NCBI RefSeq assembly: GCF_014529535.1
Contig: NW_023503941.1
Span: 1,770,645-1,834,644 of the forward strand
Length of the DNA stretch: 64,000 nt
Reading direction: 5' to 3'
Source: Bradysia coprophila
Taxonomy: Eukaryota > Arthropoda > Insecta > Diptera > Sciaridae
Part shown: piece after piece, positions 23,778 to 34,472 of the stretch
Position numbering within the stretch: the stretch's first letter is position 1
Layout: every line of letters starts with the position of its first letter
Made by a program: the position numbers and the translations under genes
Notes under the pieces: generated by a model
What the model was told of the DNA's origin: nothing
Seen by the model: the letters and a program-made list of their open reading frames with translations, nothing else
Databases searched by the model: none

Positions 23778-26300
23778 CTATTCGTCTTTCGGGTTAATAA
23801 TCTTCGCATCATTAATGTCTACTTGCAGCATATCGTCATCACCTGAGGGAAGTTACAGAATTGTCTAAACTTTTACAAAACAAAAACCAAAAATTACAAA
23901 ACCTTACCCCATCCCCAGTAATGTTCCTTAATACGATTGGGCCATTCTCCGTCTTCCTCGTTACACTCTTCCGTGCAGGGTTGAACCAATTCTTTTGTCG
24001 TTTTCTGCTTCTCTTCTATTGAGTATCGGTGACTTCCGTCTCCGGTTCGTAGAACACGACGTCGAACCATTTCTTCAGACACTGTCTTTAGATCATATGC
24101 CCATCCCAACCATGCAAAGAAGTCAATGAGCAGAGTAGTAGTATTCCACCGATAGCCTGGCAATTCCGAAGCTTTATAGTCGTACGGATAGACGTGATGA
24201 TAGTTATGCCAGCCCTCACCCCATGCCAAGAATCCGATGGTGAAAGTGTCAGTGGCTTTAATATCTCTGTTGTGAGAAAAGGCATTTCATCGGAATGGTA
24301 ATAATCCAAGGAGATTGTGAACTCACTTTTCGAATGGTTTACTACCCCAAATGTGGCTGACACTATTGACGCTTAAGGTTAGGTGCAAAAAAGCTACATA
24401 TCTAAGAATATGCCAGTGATATGCTGTCCAGAAGGGCGCATTGAAGAAGTACACAGATAGAAAAATGGGCAGGAGAAATGTACAGCCAATGGCCAACGTA
24501 TAATAGTACCTGCACGGATCCAAAACAAAAACAAAATTAGTGCGAACATTTGAACGGCCGCAATGTTCTGCCGTACAACGTATAGGAAGTTACAGTGATA
24601 GTAATTTATGCAACTGAGTGTCATCAATATGCAAAATTTGCAAATTTTCGATGTCTCTGTCTTAGACGAATTATATTGGATTTTCAAAATACTAAAGTGA
24701 CACCTACCAAAAATGTCAACGTCTAGATGTGTTGGCGTAAAATTCTACGTAAAATCGTACGAAATATGCATCTTATACGAACTGATGTTGGGGACACATT
24801 TTACCGTACGAAATATCCGTCTAGGAATAATTCGTCTAAGGTCTCTGTTGCATTGATCGTTGTATGATGCTATCTCGGTGCAAAATACTTTATCAGGCTA
24901 AAGACGTGTATTATGACACACTGCCTGCGGCCGAATGGAGCCTAATACAGTACTTTGCAGTCGATGTCATAAATAACCATTACATAACAAGGGATAAAAA
25001 GTTGAAAAGTAGAGTTTTCGTGTGAATTTCGTTGATCGAAGCCGAGGTCAATAAAATAAACGCACGAAAACGATAGACTTTCCAGTTTTATAACTTGTGT
25101 AATGAGCCATTCCCTCCCTAGGGAAAACCTTTTACCTCGCTCGTAACGTAAAATAGCATACTGCACACGGGAAATAATTTGATATATCGTATCACGGTGA
25201 GTAAACGCACCTCGGACTGAAGCCCTCGGATAATTTGACTCATCTGGATACGAGATATCAAATTACTTCCCTGGTATAGTAATCTACTATTACGTGCTTT
25301 CGAAACCTAAACCAAATTACTTGTTTTCTGTAGGTGTGTCCTTGGTCAAACAAAAGCATGTAATAGTATTTTACATTACTAGGGATAAAAAGATGAAAAG
25401 TAGAGTTTTCGTGTGAATTTTGTTGATCCGAGGCGAAGCCGAGGTCAATAAACACACGAAAACGAGACTTTTCATTTTTATCCCGAGTTATGTAATGGAT
25501 TTTACATGCTGAGGGCGTCGAAAGAAGTGCTTAAAACATGAAAAGTACGGTTTTCGACGCATGTAGCATGTAAAATTACTTACTTTTTCTGAAATCTTAA
25601 CACCGGATCCGACGTCAGATCAGATATGTCAATTCGTTTCGCATACTTTTCAACATCCGGATGCGCTTTACACATTAACCAGCCGATGTGAGAGAAGAAA
25701 AATCCACGGCACGAATTATGAGGATCAGCATTGGTATCCGTGTACTTATGATGTACCCGATGATTTCTCACCCAATCGATGACCGAATATTGTAGAGATA
25801 CCGTTTGGAAAAACAACAAAATGAAAAACAATGGACGCGTCACTTTGTAGCATTTATGTGCCCAGTAACGATGTGCTCCAGCGGTAACACTATGCGAGCC
25901 TAACAAACCATATATAAAAACTACAATTTAAACAAAAAAGAAATTAATTTCGCCCTGCAATAAGACGAAAACTCTGTCTACCGAACAAAAAGTGCCGACC
26001 AGTAATGGGCATGAAAATTGCAATCACAGATGCAACATGAAAATACGTAAATATAAATACGTAACGCCACTTGATTTCCAGTTTGTACGGTTTTTCTCCG
26101 GGCTTTGTATCGTATGGATTGGAATTCGGGTAGTCACGCTAGTGACACAAGATAGTTGTAATGAATGATGCAAGGATTTTACGGATAAATACGAATATTA
26201 CCAATATTGTTGTCTTTTGCTGTCGTCCAATTGATTCTGATTCTGGGTGAGCACCTTGTACATCTTTATCTTTTCTTTCAACGCTGTTCTGATTGAGCAT
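23778..26300 (-). CDS. Acyl-CoA desaturase copy 3, intact
   Basis: Six exons on the minus strand: 26202-26300, 25982-26138, 25584-25920, 24327-24509, 23908-24266 and 23778-23842. They sum to 1200 nt, giving 399 residues and a stop. Family and role are as for copy 2. HRYWAH is at about 102-107, HRVHH at 139-143, a conserved H at 250 and HNYHH at 279-283. It is the most diverged copy: exon 5 is 12 bp shorter, removing four residues from the acidic stretch before HYWGWG, and exon 3 begins with a different segment (FIYGLLGSHSVTAG). Intron 2 is only 61 bp, against more than 1.5 kb in copies 1 and 2, so the large intron 2 of those copies is derived. Being compact and open, it is a good candidate for the ancestral gene. 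Confidence 0.92.
24560..25580. repeat. Palindrome-rich insertions in intron 3 of copy 3
   Basis: Two related blocks (about 24990-25105 and 25383-25499) each start GATAAAAAG-TGAAAAGTAGAG and end in the complement, forming palindromes around GCCGAGGTCAATAAA. A third palindrome at about 25500-25576 has arms TTTTACATGCT and AGCATGTAAAA. In copy 1 the same intron is only 99 bp. Confidence 0.75.
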
Positions 26301-28750
26301 GTTTCAGAATGTTGGATCCAACACAACCTTGATATTAAAAAAAAACTCTTTTTTTTTCAAAACAAAACTCTAAGACTTGTCATGTGGCGGGGCCGGAGGT
26401 TTTGCAGAAATTTTCTCGGGTTTTCGGTCCCTTACATGAAAAGTTGAATGCGCATATGATATGGACGATTTTTTTTGGGCACTTTCACTTGTCGCCCTCA
26501 CTTCGTTCGGACCACAACTCGCCAAATTGCCAAAAATATACCGTCCACAACAGATACGTAAATAACTATTGCCGCCGATATCAAGCAGAGATGAGCCGGT
26601 TATCTGAAAAACCGGCTCACCTCTGATATCAAGCTGTCATAAGACCAAAGATAGCCTAAAGCCCTCAATTCAGACACTTTTTCTAACTGTCCGGTATTTT
26701 TTTTTTCTTGAACTCCAAAACTTTGACGACGATTCCAATATTCTGATAATTCTGGCGTCTCGGACGTTCGCTTCGCAAGGCAACATAAATAATATATTTT
26801 CAAAAAAAAATTCAAACGAGACTTTTCATCTTTTTATTTTGAGTTACGTAATGGACTATATACGTCCTATGTGCTGTGAAAATTCATTTTTCGTAGGGGG
26901 CAAAAGAAGAACTACATAAAATTGTGCGGAAATCGTAGCTGCTTGAAAGAATATAATACTAGCGTAATGCAACAGATTTTTAAGCCTTACCAGTTGAATT
27001 TTTTTTGGTTTTTGCAAACACTACTAGCGACAAAATGGTTTAATATTAAAGCCAGCAAAAATTGCAAAGTAAACACTCACACTTTACACAGAAACGTTCT
27101 TTCAGCGACAATTAGATCTCGATTAAATCCGACGAATTCAGACTTTCAATAACACAATTTTTTCAATGCCATTTTTTGCCAGAAATTTCAGATATTAGTT
27201 GAGGGGCATTTCGTCAAAAATTGAAGTGGTTTGCATTCACATGGCATGTGACTATGGGGACAATTTTAGTTATATTAAATTTGAGGAGTCTGAAAAACAT
27301 TAATTAGGTTTGCTTGGACTATCCACTATTTTAAACAAAGTTTGTGCAGTCGTAGATTATTGACATATGAAAGGACAGGGGAAGGATGTAAAAGGTCTTG
27401 CATCACGGTAGAAGATAAGTAGAAGTAAGTACATTGACGACCCGGACTTGTCAATTAAGGAGAGAGCAGATAAATATTGTTCAAATGCACGCTCTGTACT
27501 GTACGTACATACAGGAATATTTGTTCAGAATATTTGTTTGAGCAGTTGTTACAAATAACTAAAAAAAACGAAAACTAACCACATTACTGTTGAAATTGTT
27601 CGATAAAACTCAAATAAAACGAAATACTTAGTCATGTCTTTTATTAAATAACCTTGAGTTTCGTAATTTTCGCTTTACGTATCCATTTAAGTATAATTTT
27701 TCATCAACGCAGTGTGTGTCTGGCTTGGTAGATAATAGTTAGTTTTCACATACTTGACATCACAGAGCGGAAAGTACTAAAAATTAAATTATAGTTTCTT
27801 CGACAATGGGTTGTGATTTTCGCCATTTTAAAAAGAAGAAGATTGACGTTTCAGGTCTATGACGCTCAGTAAATACACAATTTGTGAAACTAATTATGTT
27901 TCAGGCATGTAGTTTACGTTGAATAAATTGGTTTATTGAGTCTATATCTCAATTTCAATAGATCGTTGATGTGAAAAATCAAAAAGAAAATGTTGACATT
28001 GGCGCTGGCGATCAGTTTCGACGGTTAAACCATGAACTTTCATCACAACCCATTCGTCAGAGTATTGAATTCTGCTCAAAAGTCTCCATACAAGTTAATT
28101 CTTCAAAAAACTTGATTTCTTCATCTTTAAATTGTTTTATTGACCACCCTGTATTTTCTACAGGGTGACTTTTGAGGGAAAATCAGCGGAAAAATGAAGA
28201 AAATTTTTGAGGTTAGGATGCCCATAACCCGAGAATGACCAAAAATCAAGCCTATCACCCAAACTATATTTCATCAGTGACCTATTTACCATCGATTCCA
28301 GCAATAACATGCTGTCGACCTACTCGTTCCCGCGCCTTGTTCCATAGCCTGTATTATATAATAGCATTTAAAGTTGTATACGTCCTCTGTTGTGGACATG
28401 AAGGCCCGTCATTGGGAAATGACAGGACAGTTTCCCGAAAATGTATGGAAAATTTTATCACAAAAATTGACCGAAAAAATTCAAAGAAACTCACCTCTTA
28501 CGCTTTCGATTGTATCCGGACATAGTCTCTTTAGATCGCCAAGGCATATTTGAACACTAAAACATTTTTTACTCGATGCAAAAGCAAAAAGTTTTTTTTT
28601 TGTTTTGTCGCGACAAAAACACAGAAAATATTTCGACACAACTGTGACACTCCGCTATTATAAGTACTAGAATGAATGTTTGCTAATCGAAATAACAAAT
28701 ATTTTGTGAAAGAGTTCAGCTAGTGTCATGGAATATTATGCATACTTACT
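26301..28750. other. Intergenic, decayed flank of duplicate 3
   Basis: Short blocks still match the upstream flanks of copies 1 and 2, for example CACACTTTACACAGAAA near 27085 and TTTGTTTGAGCAG near 27533, so the duplication extends to about 27640 with deletions. A 40-bp element lies at 26586. No gene is recognised. Confidence 0.65.
26586..26625. mobile_element. 40-bp hAT-type element, almost only its ends
   Basis: It reads CAGAGATGAGCCGGTT, an 8-bp centre and the complement of CAGAGGTGAGCCGGTT. ATATCAAG is exactly duplicated at 26578-26585 and 26626-26633. This is the expected signature of a hAT insertion reduced to its two termini. Confidence 0.9.
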
Positions 28751-28858
28751 GGCCAAGGTGTCCTCGACTCAACAGCACCGGTTGCAGTGTCTGCATTTGC
28801 TTCGTGGGCGACGTGGCCACTCTTAAAAATTCCATTCACAAATGTTATAAAAGTGATT

Positions 28859-29227
28859 TCAAGTGTATCCGATCGGGACATGCCTAGTGTACTGGTAGTG
28901 CTCGACCTCCTCTACCACCTCATACCACAGGCTAAACAAAATCATTTGTCTCTCAGGAAATATAAGTCAAAAACCAAAAGGTCACATTTTCGATGTTAGG
29001 CAATCTTGGCAGTGACACCTTTTGGACCATCGGTTCCTTCGGTAGTATTGTAGAATTTTCAAAGCTCTACATTCCGCTAGAACATTGTTTTCAAAAATAC
29101 TCTCAACTTTCCGAATTATGACCATCGGAAACTTAAAGCCGCCCGGGGGGACTTCTTCCATGGCTCCATCGGATCCATCAACCACATGCCCGGACACAGT
29201 TTTCGATGATCTGCGTTTTCCGCACAC
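28859..29227 (-). CDS. Possible terminal exons of an unrecognised gene
   Basis: On the minus strand a protein-like exon ends at 29019 (text GGFKFPMVIIRKVESIF, then ILQYYRRNRWSK). An 87-bp GT-AG intron would follow, then an exon at 28859-28931 reading LWYEVVEEVEHYQYTRHVPI and a TGA. The frame has no ATG at its upstream edge, so an earlier exon would be needed. A further exon-like segment with good donor and acceptor lies at about 28752-28822 (SGHVAHEANADTATG). The family is not recognised and the model is a guess from splice signals. Confidence 0.25.
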
Positions 29228-30000
29228 AGGCTATCGCGGTCCTTAAAATTTGCAAAATTCGATACGCCCTAGTGGACACAATACCTCTAATTGACACTTT
29301 AGGTGTAAGCTGGCAACACTATAGATTGTGGATAGGTCTCTTCCAAGGCCGTTCAAAATGTCAATCGTCATCCACAGAGAAGCCAACACAACCTCACTTT
29401 GAAGTTTTAACGAACAAATTTGTTTAAGTTGCGGTTATGTTTGCTTCAATGGATGACGGTCGGTTGTTTTCGGCCTGTCAAAATTCGTTTTTACCGTACG
29501 ATGGAAGAAACCTATTTGCCAGGACCGTCAATTATTACTGCTGTCGGCAAGTCGGTCTTCTGTCACTTCACACGAACAATATTTTCATGGACAATGTGAT
29601 CGAAAATTTAAATTTCCTAACAAATAATTTTGGTTTTTAAATTTCATATCTCAAGAGATCGACTCGACGGCAGTGCCATCGCTGATTTTTGCGGTTGTGA
29701 CGAGAACAATTACCAAAATCTATTAGCAAAGATTTTGGGTCGATTTTTTTTAAAGTTTTCAGCTAGATGCTAATATGACGACCGGGTCGTTTCGACATCT
29801 CAGTCGTCATTTTTGCATCTCTCTGTAAATTTTAGTCTTGAAATCTAAATTTTAGATAGAATAAAATTATGTTTCTGGTCGATCAAAATGAATTTTCTGT
29901 ATGTTATTACTCTTTACGTACGACATAGTGTAACAATTTGGCGTCGGTTTGGTCTAAGCGATTGGACGTTTCGACTTACAGTTATGAATTTATATAAAAG
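29228..30000. other. Intergenic with an inverted fragment of the desaturase flank
   Basis: The stretch at about 29545-29700 (AAGTCGGTCTTCTGTCACTTCA onward) matches 13900-14060 in the opposite orientation. No gene is seen in the remainder. Confidence 0.55.
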
Positions 30001-30009
30001 ACACTTTTA

Positions 30010-30722
30010 TCAAAGTATATAAACACTGAAGGTAATGCAAATCTGCAAGAACGCACGGATCCAAAGTTTCGGTTGAATATTGTTTTTATTATGTTGGGGG
30101 TATTCACTGATAATTTATCATTTAATTTTTCAAACTTTATCAGTTCATAAGATATTTAAAATTATCATTTATATTTTTAGATAAAATTCCTGTTTATCAT
30201 TGATAAATATTATCCCAGACTCAAAAATATTTTCTAAAGATGTTCGCTTTATTCGTGAGATATAATTTATGATAACGTAATCATATGAGTGAGTTTTGTA
30301 GCGTACGGAGAAAGTAAATGATAATTGCTTCTGATTTTAATATATCGTACATCGATGTACATCCATACCAAGTCGAAGTACTTCGATATATGTATCGAAG
30401 TCCCAAGTACTTCAACATATATCGACGTAGATCAAAGTAATTCGACGTATATCGAAGTACTTCAACATATATCGAAGTATATTGACGTATATCGAAGTAC
30501 TCCGACGTACATCGACGTATATTGAATTACATCGACGTATATCGAAGTAACACACCCCCCTGAACAAAAATAAAGTTTTACCGAAAATGCACCCAAAAAT
30601 CGATTGCTGTTCTAAATAGAGGGACCCTAGAGGAGTTCAAAACGATCGACGTATATCGAAGTATATCGACGTATATTGAAGTACATCGACGAATATCGAA
30701 GTAATTCGACGTATATCGATCT
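30010..30722 (+). repeat. Left member of an inverted repeat pair with ATCGAAGTACTTCGACGTAT arrays
   Basis: At 30340-30545 and 30640-30722 short units of the form ATCGAAGTACTTCGACGTAT run in tandem. Just upstream (30020-30090) the sequence is the inverse of 32600-32680, including the words TGAAGGTAA and GGATCCAAAGTTTCGG. Together with 32400-32690 it forms an inverted pair about 2.7 kb across. Confidence 0.75.
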
Positions 30723-31723
30723 CATGGATCTTCCCCGGTCTTCCCCAAAAAACGATTAAAATTTATTCATTTTATGTATATTCACTTTAAATTGTACTAA
30801 AACAGACAAAAGAACGCAAGTACTTGCAAAATGTGCTGAAAATGAAGCGTAAATTTGTGCAAATTTTTGTGAATTTCTGTGAATTTTTGCAAATTTTGCA
30901 AATTAATTCTACATAATAGGCCCTGGTTATCCGAATATATTTACTGATGAGTGCGTTTGACGCGTAAATGTCAAATTTATCGACGGTTAAATTTAGCAGC
31001 ATTTAGCGGCGATGATGGGAATTGGGCTAATGATATATTTCTTGGTAAACATAAAGTTAACTGATCCGTGGAAACTTTTAATTATTGTCGACGACTGCAT
31101 TAGCGACATGGTTGTATACAATTTTGACACTTCATGTCAATCAATGATTGGCAGTCATTTAGTTTTGGGAATCGAGAGGATAACAATCCCTCTCGATTTT
31201 CTTCCTTTATATTTTTCCATCTAAGTGGATGGTATAATTGTATCATTTGGTAGCCGCTGCGCCGATATTACTAAAGTAAGTGCTTTGACGATGAATGTGT
31301 TATCAGACATGGGCGACGCTTGTATGCAAATTGATGATTTTGTTTTAGAACAGGTTCTGGTTGCGCGGCTACCTAGTTGAATTTTTGCAATGGGCAACTG
31401 GCAAGACGTTGGTTTTCGGAGTGATCCACAGGACACACCTCCGTAATAAAACGCTGTGTTCGATGGCACGAAATTGTCGCTACGACTTCTATTTTGATAA
31501 ACTACATGTAATTCTATTTTTTATGCCGACGCGACTCTTTATGAATATATTGACTTCGAGTTGAATTTTGTTTCCATTCCAAGAGCTCCGCACTGAAAAC
31601 ACAAACAAACGAATGTAAATAAACCAGCTATGAAGGTGACGTTTTTATCAGTGCTTATTTCTTCTACTCAAATGCGTTAAGAATAATGGTTATGTTGACG
31701 TTTCCTGCTCGTATTTTGTAAAC

Positions 31724-31969
31724 AGCCGAAATTATTTCGAACGCAACGTCCTCATCTTGATCGTCAATGTTATCATCGTCGAAGTCATCTCCGCCTCCAA
31801 AACGAAAGTTCCATTAGGACAAAGGTAATGATTTACATCCAAATCTAACGTATATATTCCACAGCTGAATTGCAACGTAAAAGTGACACTTGATAGGTTT
31901 CTTCCATCGTACGGTAAAAACGATTTGACGATCAAGATGAGAACGTTGCGTTCGAAATAATTTCGGCTG
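31724..31969. mobile_element. 246-bp palindromic MITE
   Basis: The arms begin CAGCCGAAATTATTTCG on both sides with about 45 bp of near-perfect inverted match through CTCATCTTGATCGTCAA. A clear target duplication is not visible. Confidence 0.8.
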
Positions 31970-32399
31970 CATACAAGATTAGAGCGATCGAAATAGGAAA
32001 GCATACCCTGAAAATTTTGAAAAACGTAACACAGTGTTATGAAGTTCTCAAGATAAACCGCCCAATTCCGATCCATCTGATTTTGTACAAAAGAAAACTG
32101 TGTGAGACTGCTTGAAAGCTATCTTGGTACAAAACATTTTACAAGACATTTTATGTTTAGTGACAAAATTACGAGAAGAATTCGGTAATTTTGTTTCAAA
32201 GCATGAGAAAAACATAAAACACCCGTACGACATTTAGCTAGTTGTCCATAAAAGGCAAAGACCTTGAAACTACTCTGCGAGTCTGCGTTTTCAAATCATT
32301 CTCATTTTTTGTTAAAATCGCTTACAAAATCAAGTAAAATTCACTCAGTCAAAAATATCGAATTCTGAGATTAAGTTTAAAACAAATGAACAATATCTA

Positions 32400-32690
32400 A
32401 ACACTTTTGATATGCGTCGAATTACTTCGATATGCGTCGAATTACTTCGATATGCGTCAAATTACTTCAATATACGTCGATATACTTCAATATATGTCGA
32501 ATTACTTTGTGCACTTTGTTAGGTTGCAACACATGCCAAAACTCAATACTAAACAACGTAGATCCAATAACATTATCACGCCAAACGTCACGGATGCAAC
32601 ATAACGAATCTTAATATTCACCCGAAACTTTGGATCCGTATTTCTTGCTATTCCCTGAGGATTTGCGTTACCTTCAGTATGTATATGTAC
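32400..32690 (-). repeat. Right member of the inverted AGTACTTCG-type pair
   Basis: Tandem units at 32407-32510 (GATATGCGTCGAATTACTTC) are the reverse complement of the left arrays, and 32600-32690 is the reverse complement of 30010-30090. Confidence 0.75.
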
Positions 32691-32795
32691 CTTGGTTTTT
32701 ATGACCGAAATTGTCGAGTTGGCTGGTTCTTTATTCTCCGCTTTCGCAGCTAAGGTTCTATTGGTCGGAGAGGTGCGAAAGGTGATGACAGCCAT
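32502..32795 (-). CDS. Hypothetical 97-residue frame, duplicated segment
   Basis: ATG at 32795 in good context (AAAATGG). The product starts MAVITFRTSPTNRTL and includes HTEGNANPQGIARNTDPKF. The inverted partner at 30020-30080 encodes a related stretch, NTEGNANLQERTDPKFRLN, with mostly conservative changes. This hints that the segment was once coding. The frame runs into the tandem array and stops at once, so the gene is probably truncated by it. The family is not recognised. Confidence 0.3.
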   Translation of the reverse strand: MAVITFRTSPTNRTLAAKAENKEPANSTISVIKTKVHIHTEGNANPQGIARNTDPKFRVNIKIRYVASVTFGVIMLLDLRCLVLSFGMCCNLTKCTK

Positions 32796-32825
32796 TTTCT
32801 CTTTGTAACACCCATTTACACGAAT

Positions 32826-33165
32826 TTACAGCTGAGCTTTTTCATAGAAACGAGCCGTCAGAACAGTCGGAGCGTTCGCTGCGACTGAGCCCCGTACGAA
32901 CCCGAACATCTATTGCGTACGCGACCCTAGTTCGTAGGTCGCCCTACTCTTACCCTAAACCTACTAACCTAAAATTCTTATGAAATGTGCACGTCTTAAA
33001 AATTGCGCATAGCGCAATTACGAAGCCCCGTACGACGTTCCTTTCAACTGTAACCCAAACTTAAAAATTTTTGCAACAATTTATATTAACCTATATTTAC
33101 CTATAAATAAACATTTTACTAATAAATATGCTAGCATATAGCTCAAAAGAACTATATACACCGTT
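32826..33165 (+). repeat. GTACG modular repeat, copy 2, part left of the BEL insertion
   Basis: The module at 32855-33050 (CAGTCGGAGCGTT, GCGCATAGCGCAATTACG, GCCCCGTACGACG) is followed by a TATAGCTC-rich module that stops at CCGTT (33161-33165) where the retroelement begins. It continues at 43226. Confidence 0.85.
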
Positions 33166-33873
33166 TGTTAATGCTTGCAATGATAATGATATAAAATTAT
33201 GTAAAATTTCTATTCAATTAGATCACATATAATAATTACAATATGCGCGCGCATCTTCATGCTCGCGCATGCGCAATGCATTAACAGTTCAGTCGATAGA
33301 ATTGTTATACTTGAATCATATACGCGACATTATGAACAATTATATGCGCGAATGTAAACATTGCAATCATTAACGTGTAATATGAGATGCATTAAGCGAA
33401 ATATGTGGTAAAAAGATGTTAAATGATTTATGGTATTCATTTCTTGGAAATGTTTATAATTAATTGTCTTTTTTGGAAACATTTATTCCGGATAGTTTTC
33501 GGTATAAATGTATTAACCAAATTATGGAAAAGGATGAACGTCACATCCGGTGCATTGCTTTATTACTATGTGAATCAAGCGTTAAAATACTTCCCACGAT
33601 AATTATAAGTGATTGTAATTATAACAATAAGTTCTTTGTTTAGAATTAGTATAAATACTGTATCCATTCAATGGATAAGATCAGAGTTTGAGAAGTATTC
33701 AAACAGGAGAGTTTGAGAAGTATTCAAACAGGAGAGTTTGAGAAGTATTCAAACAGGAGAGTTCTTGTAAAAGAATCAGTTAATAAAGTAAAGTTTATAA
33801 TTAAAATAAAACATCTTAGTCTTTTTATTCGATAAAAGGATAACCGTAGGAAAAAGCTCCTACGGGTTAAACA
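33166..33873 (+). repeat. 5' LTR, 708 bp, three 25-bp units
   Basis: TG...CA ends. U3 runs to about 33682. TATAAATA is at 33650-33657, with a TCAG initiator about 33 bp downstream at 33681-33684. R then begins with three copies of a 25-bp unit (AGAGTTTGAGAAGTATTC type). AATAAA is at 33782-33787. Confidence 0.95.
33650..33684 (+). promoter_or_regulatory. LTR core promoter (TATA and Inr)
   Basis: TATAAATA at 33650 with TCAG at 33681 gives the arthropod TATA-to-start spacing. The predicted +1 (A at 33683) coincides with the first base of the 25-bp tandem array. The same arrangement is at 42902-42936 in the 3' LTR. Confidence 0.7.
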
Positions 33874-33892
33874 TTGGTGACCCCGAACGCTT
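33874..33892 (+). promoter_or_regulatory. Primer-binding site
   Basis: TGGTGACCCCGAACGC starts one base after the LTR. The TGG complements a tRNA CCA end. Which tRNA primes is not determined here. Confidence 0.75.
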
Positions 33893-34040
33893 GAAATGAG
33901 CGCGAGTAAAAATTAAAAGTTAAATGTATCAGAAAGAATTGAACATATAACGAAGGAAAATAAATCGCGGACTGCAGCCGTTGATTTATTGAACAATAAA
34001 AGTGTAATACAAAGGGTATTACGCAAAAAGTGCACTTAAA

Positions 34041-34426
34041 TCAACACGGTGTGTTGAAATAAAAAACAAGTAACGCGGTGTGTTATAAAAAATAAAAGCT
34101 TATGTTAATCCACAAACAGCACGATCTGTTAAAGGAAAAATAAAGTGACACGGTGTGTTGCAAAAAATAAAAAGTTGAATTCAAAATCCACAAACGGCAC
34201 TGGCTGTTAAAGTAAAAGTGGGAATTCTTAACTAAAAAATAACGCGGCGCGTTAAAATAAATACAGTAGTATTGGAAACTACGTATTGACATAGTTTGTC
34301 ACAGAACGTGAGAGTCCAAGCTATAATAGAAATAGTACTGAGACCCACTAGAAAAGAAAGTAGCCTTGCAAACTACAACTCGACACGGTGTGTCATAAAT
34401 ATTAAAAAATAAAAACGCGGTGCGTT
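34041..34426 (+). promoter_or_regulatory. Array of mini-hairpins in the BEL leader
   Basis: Six hairpins share a stem-GGY-stem plan: 34041-34057 (AACAC GGT GTGTT), 34071-34085 (AACGC GGT GTGTT), 34147-34159 (GACAC GGT GTGTT), 34240-34254 (AACGC GGC GCGTT), 34382-34394 (GACAC GGT GTGTC) and 34414-34426 (AACGC GGT GCGTT). Stem bases differ but pairing is kept, partly through G-U. Other short stems lie at 34115-34130, 34193-34208, 34266-34282 and 34287-34301. An RNA role such as packaging, dimerisation or translation control is inferred from position only. Confidence 0.7.
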
Positions 34427-34472
34427 AAAATAAATAAAATAATCCCGGGAATCGACATAAGGTCAAATTAAA

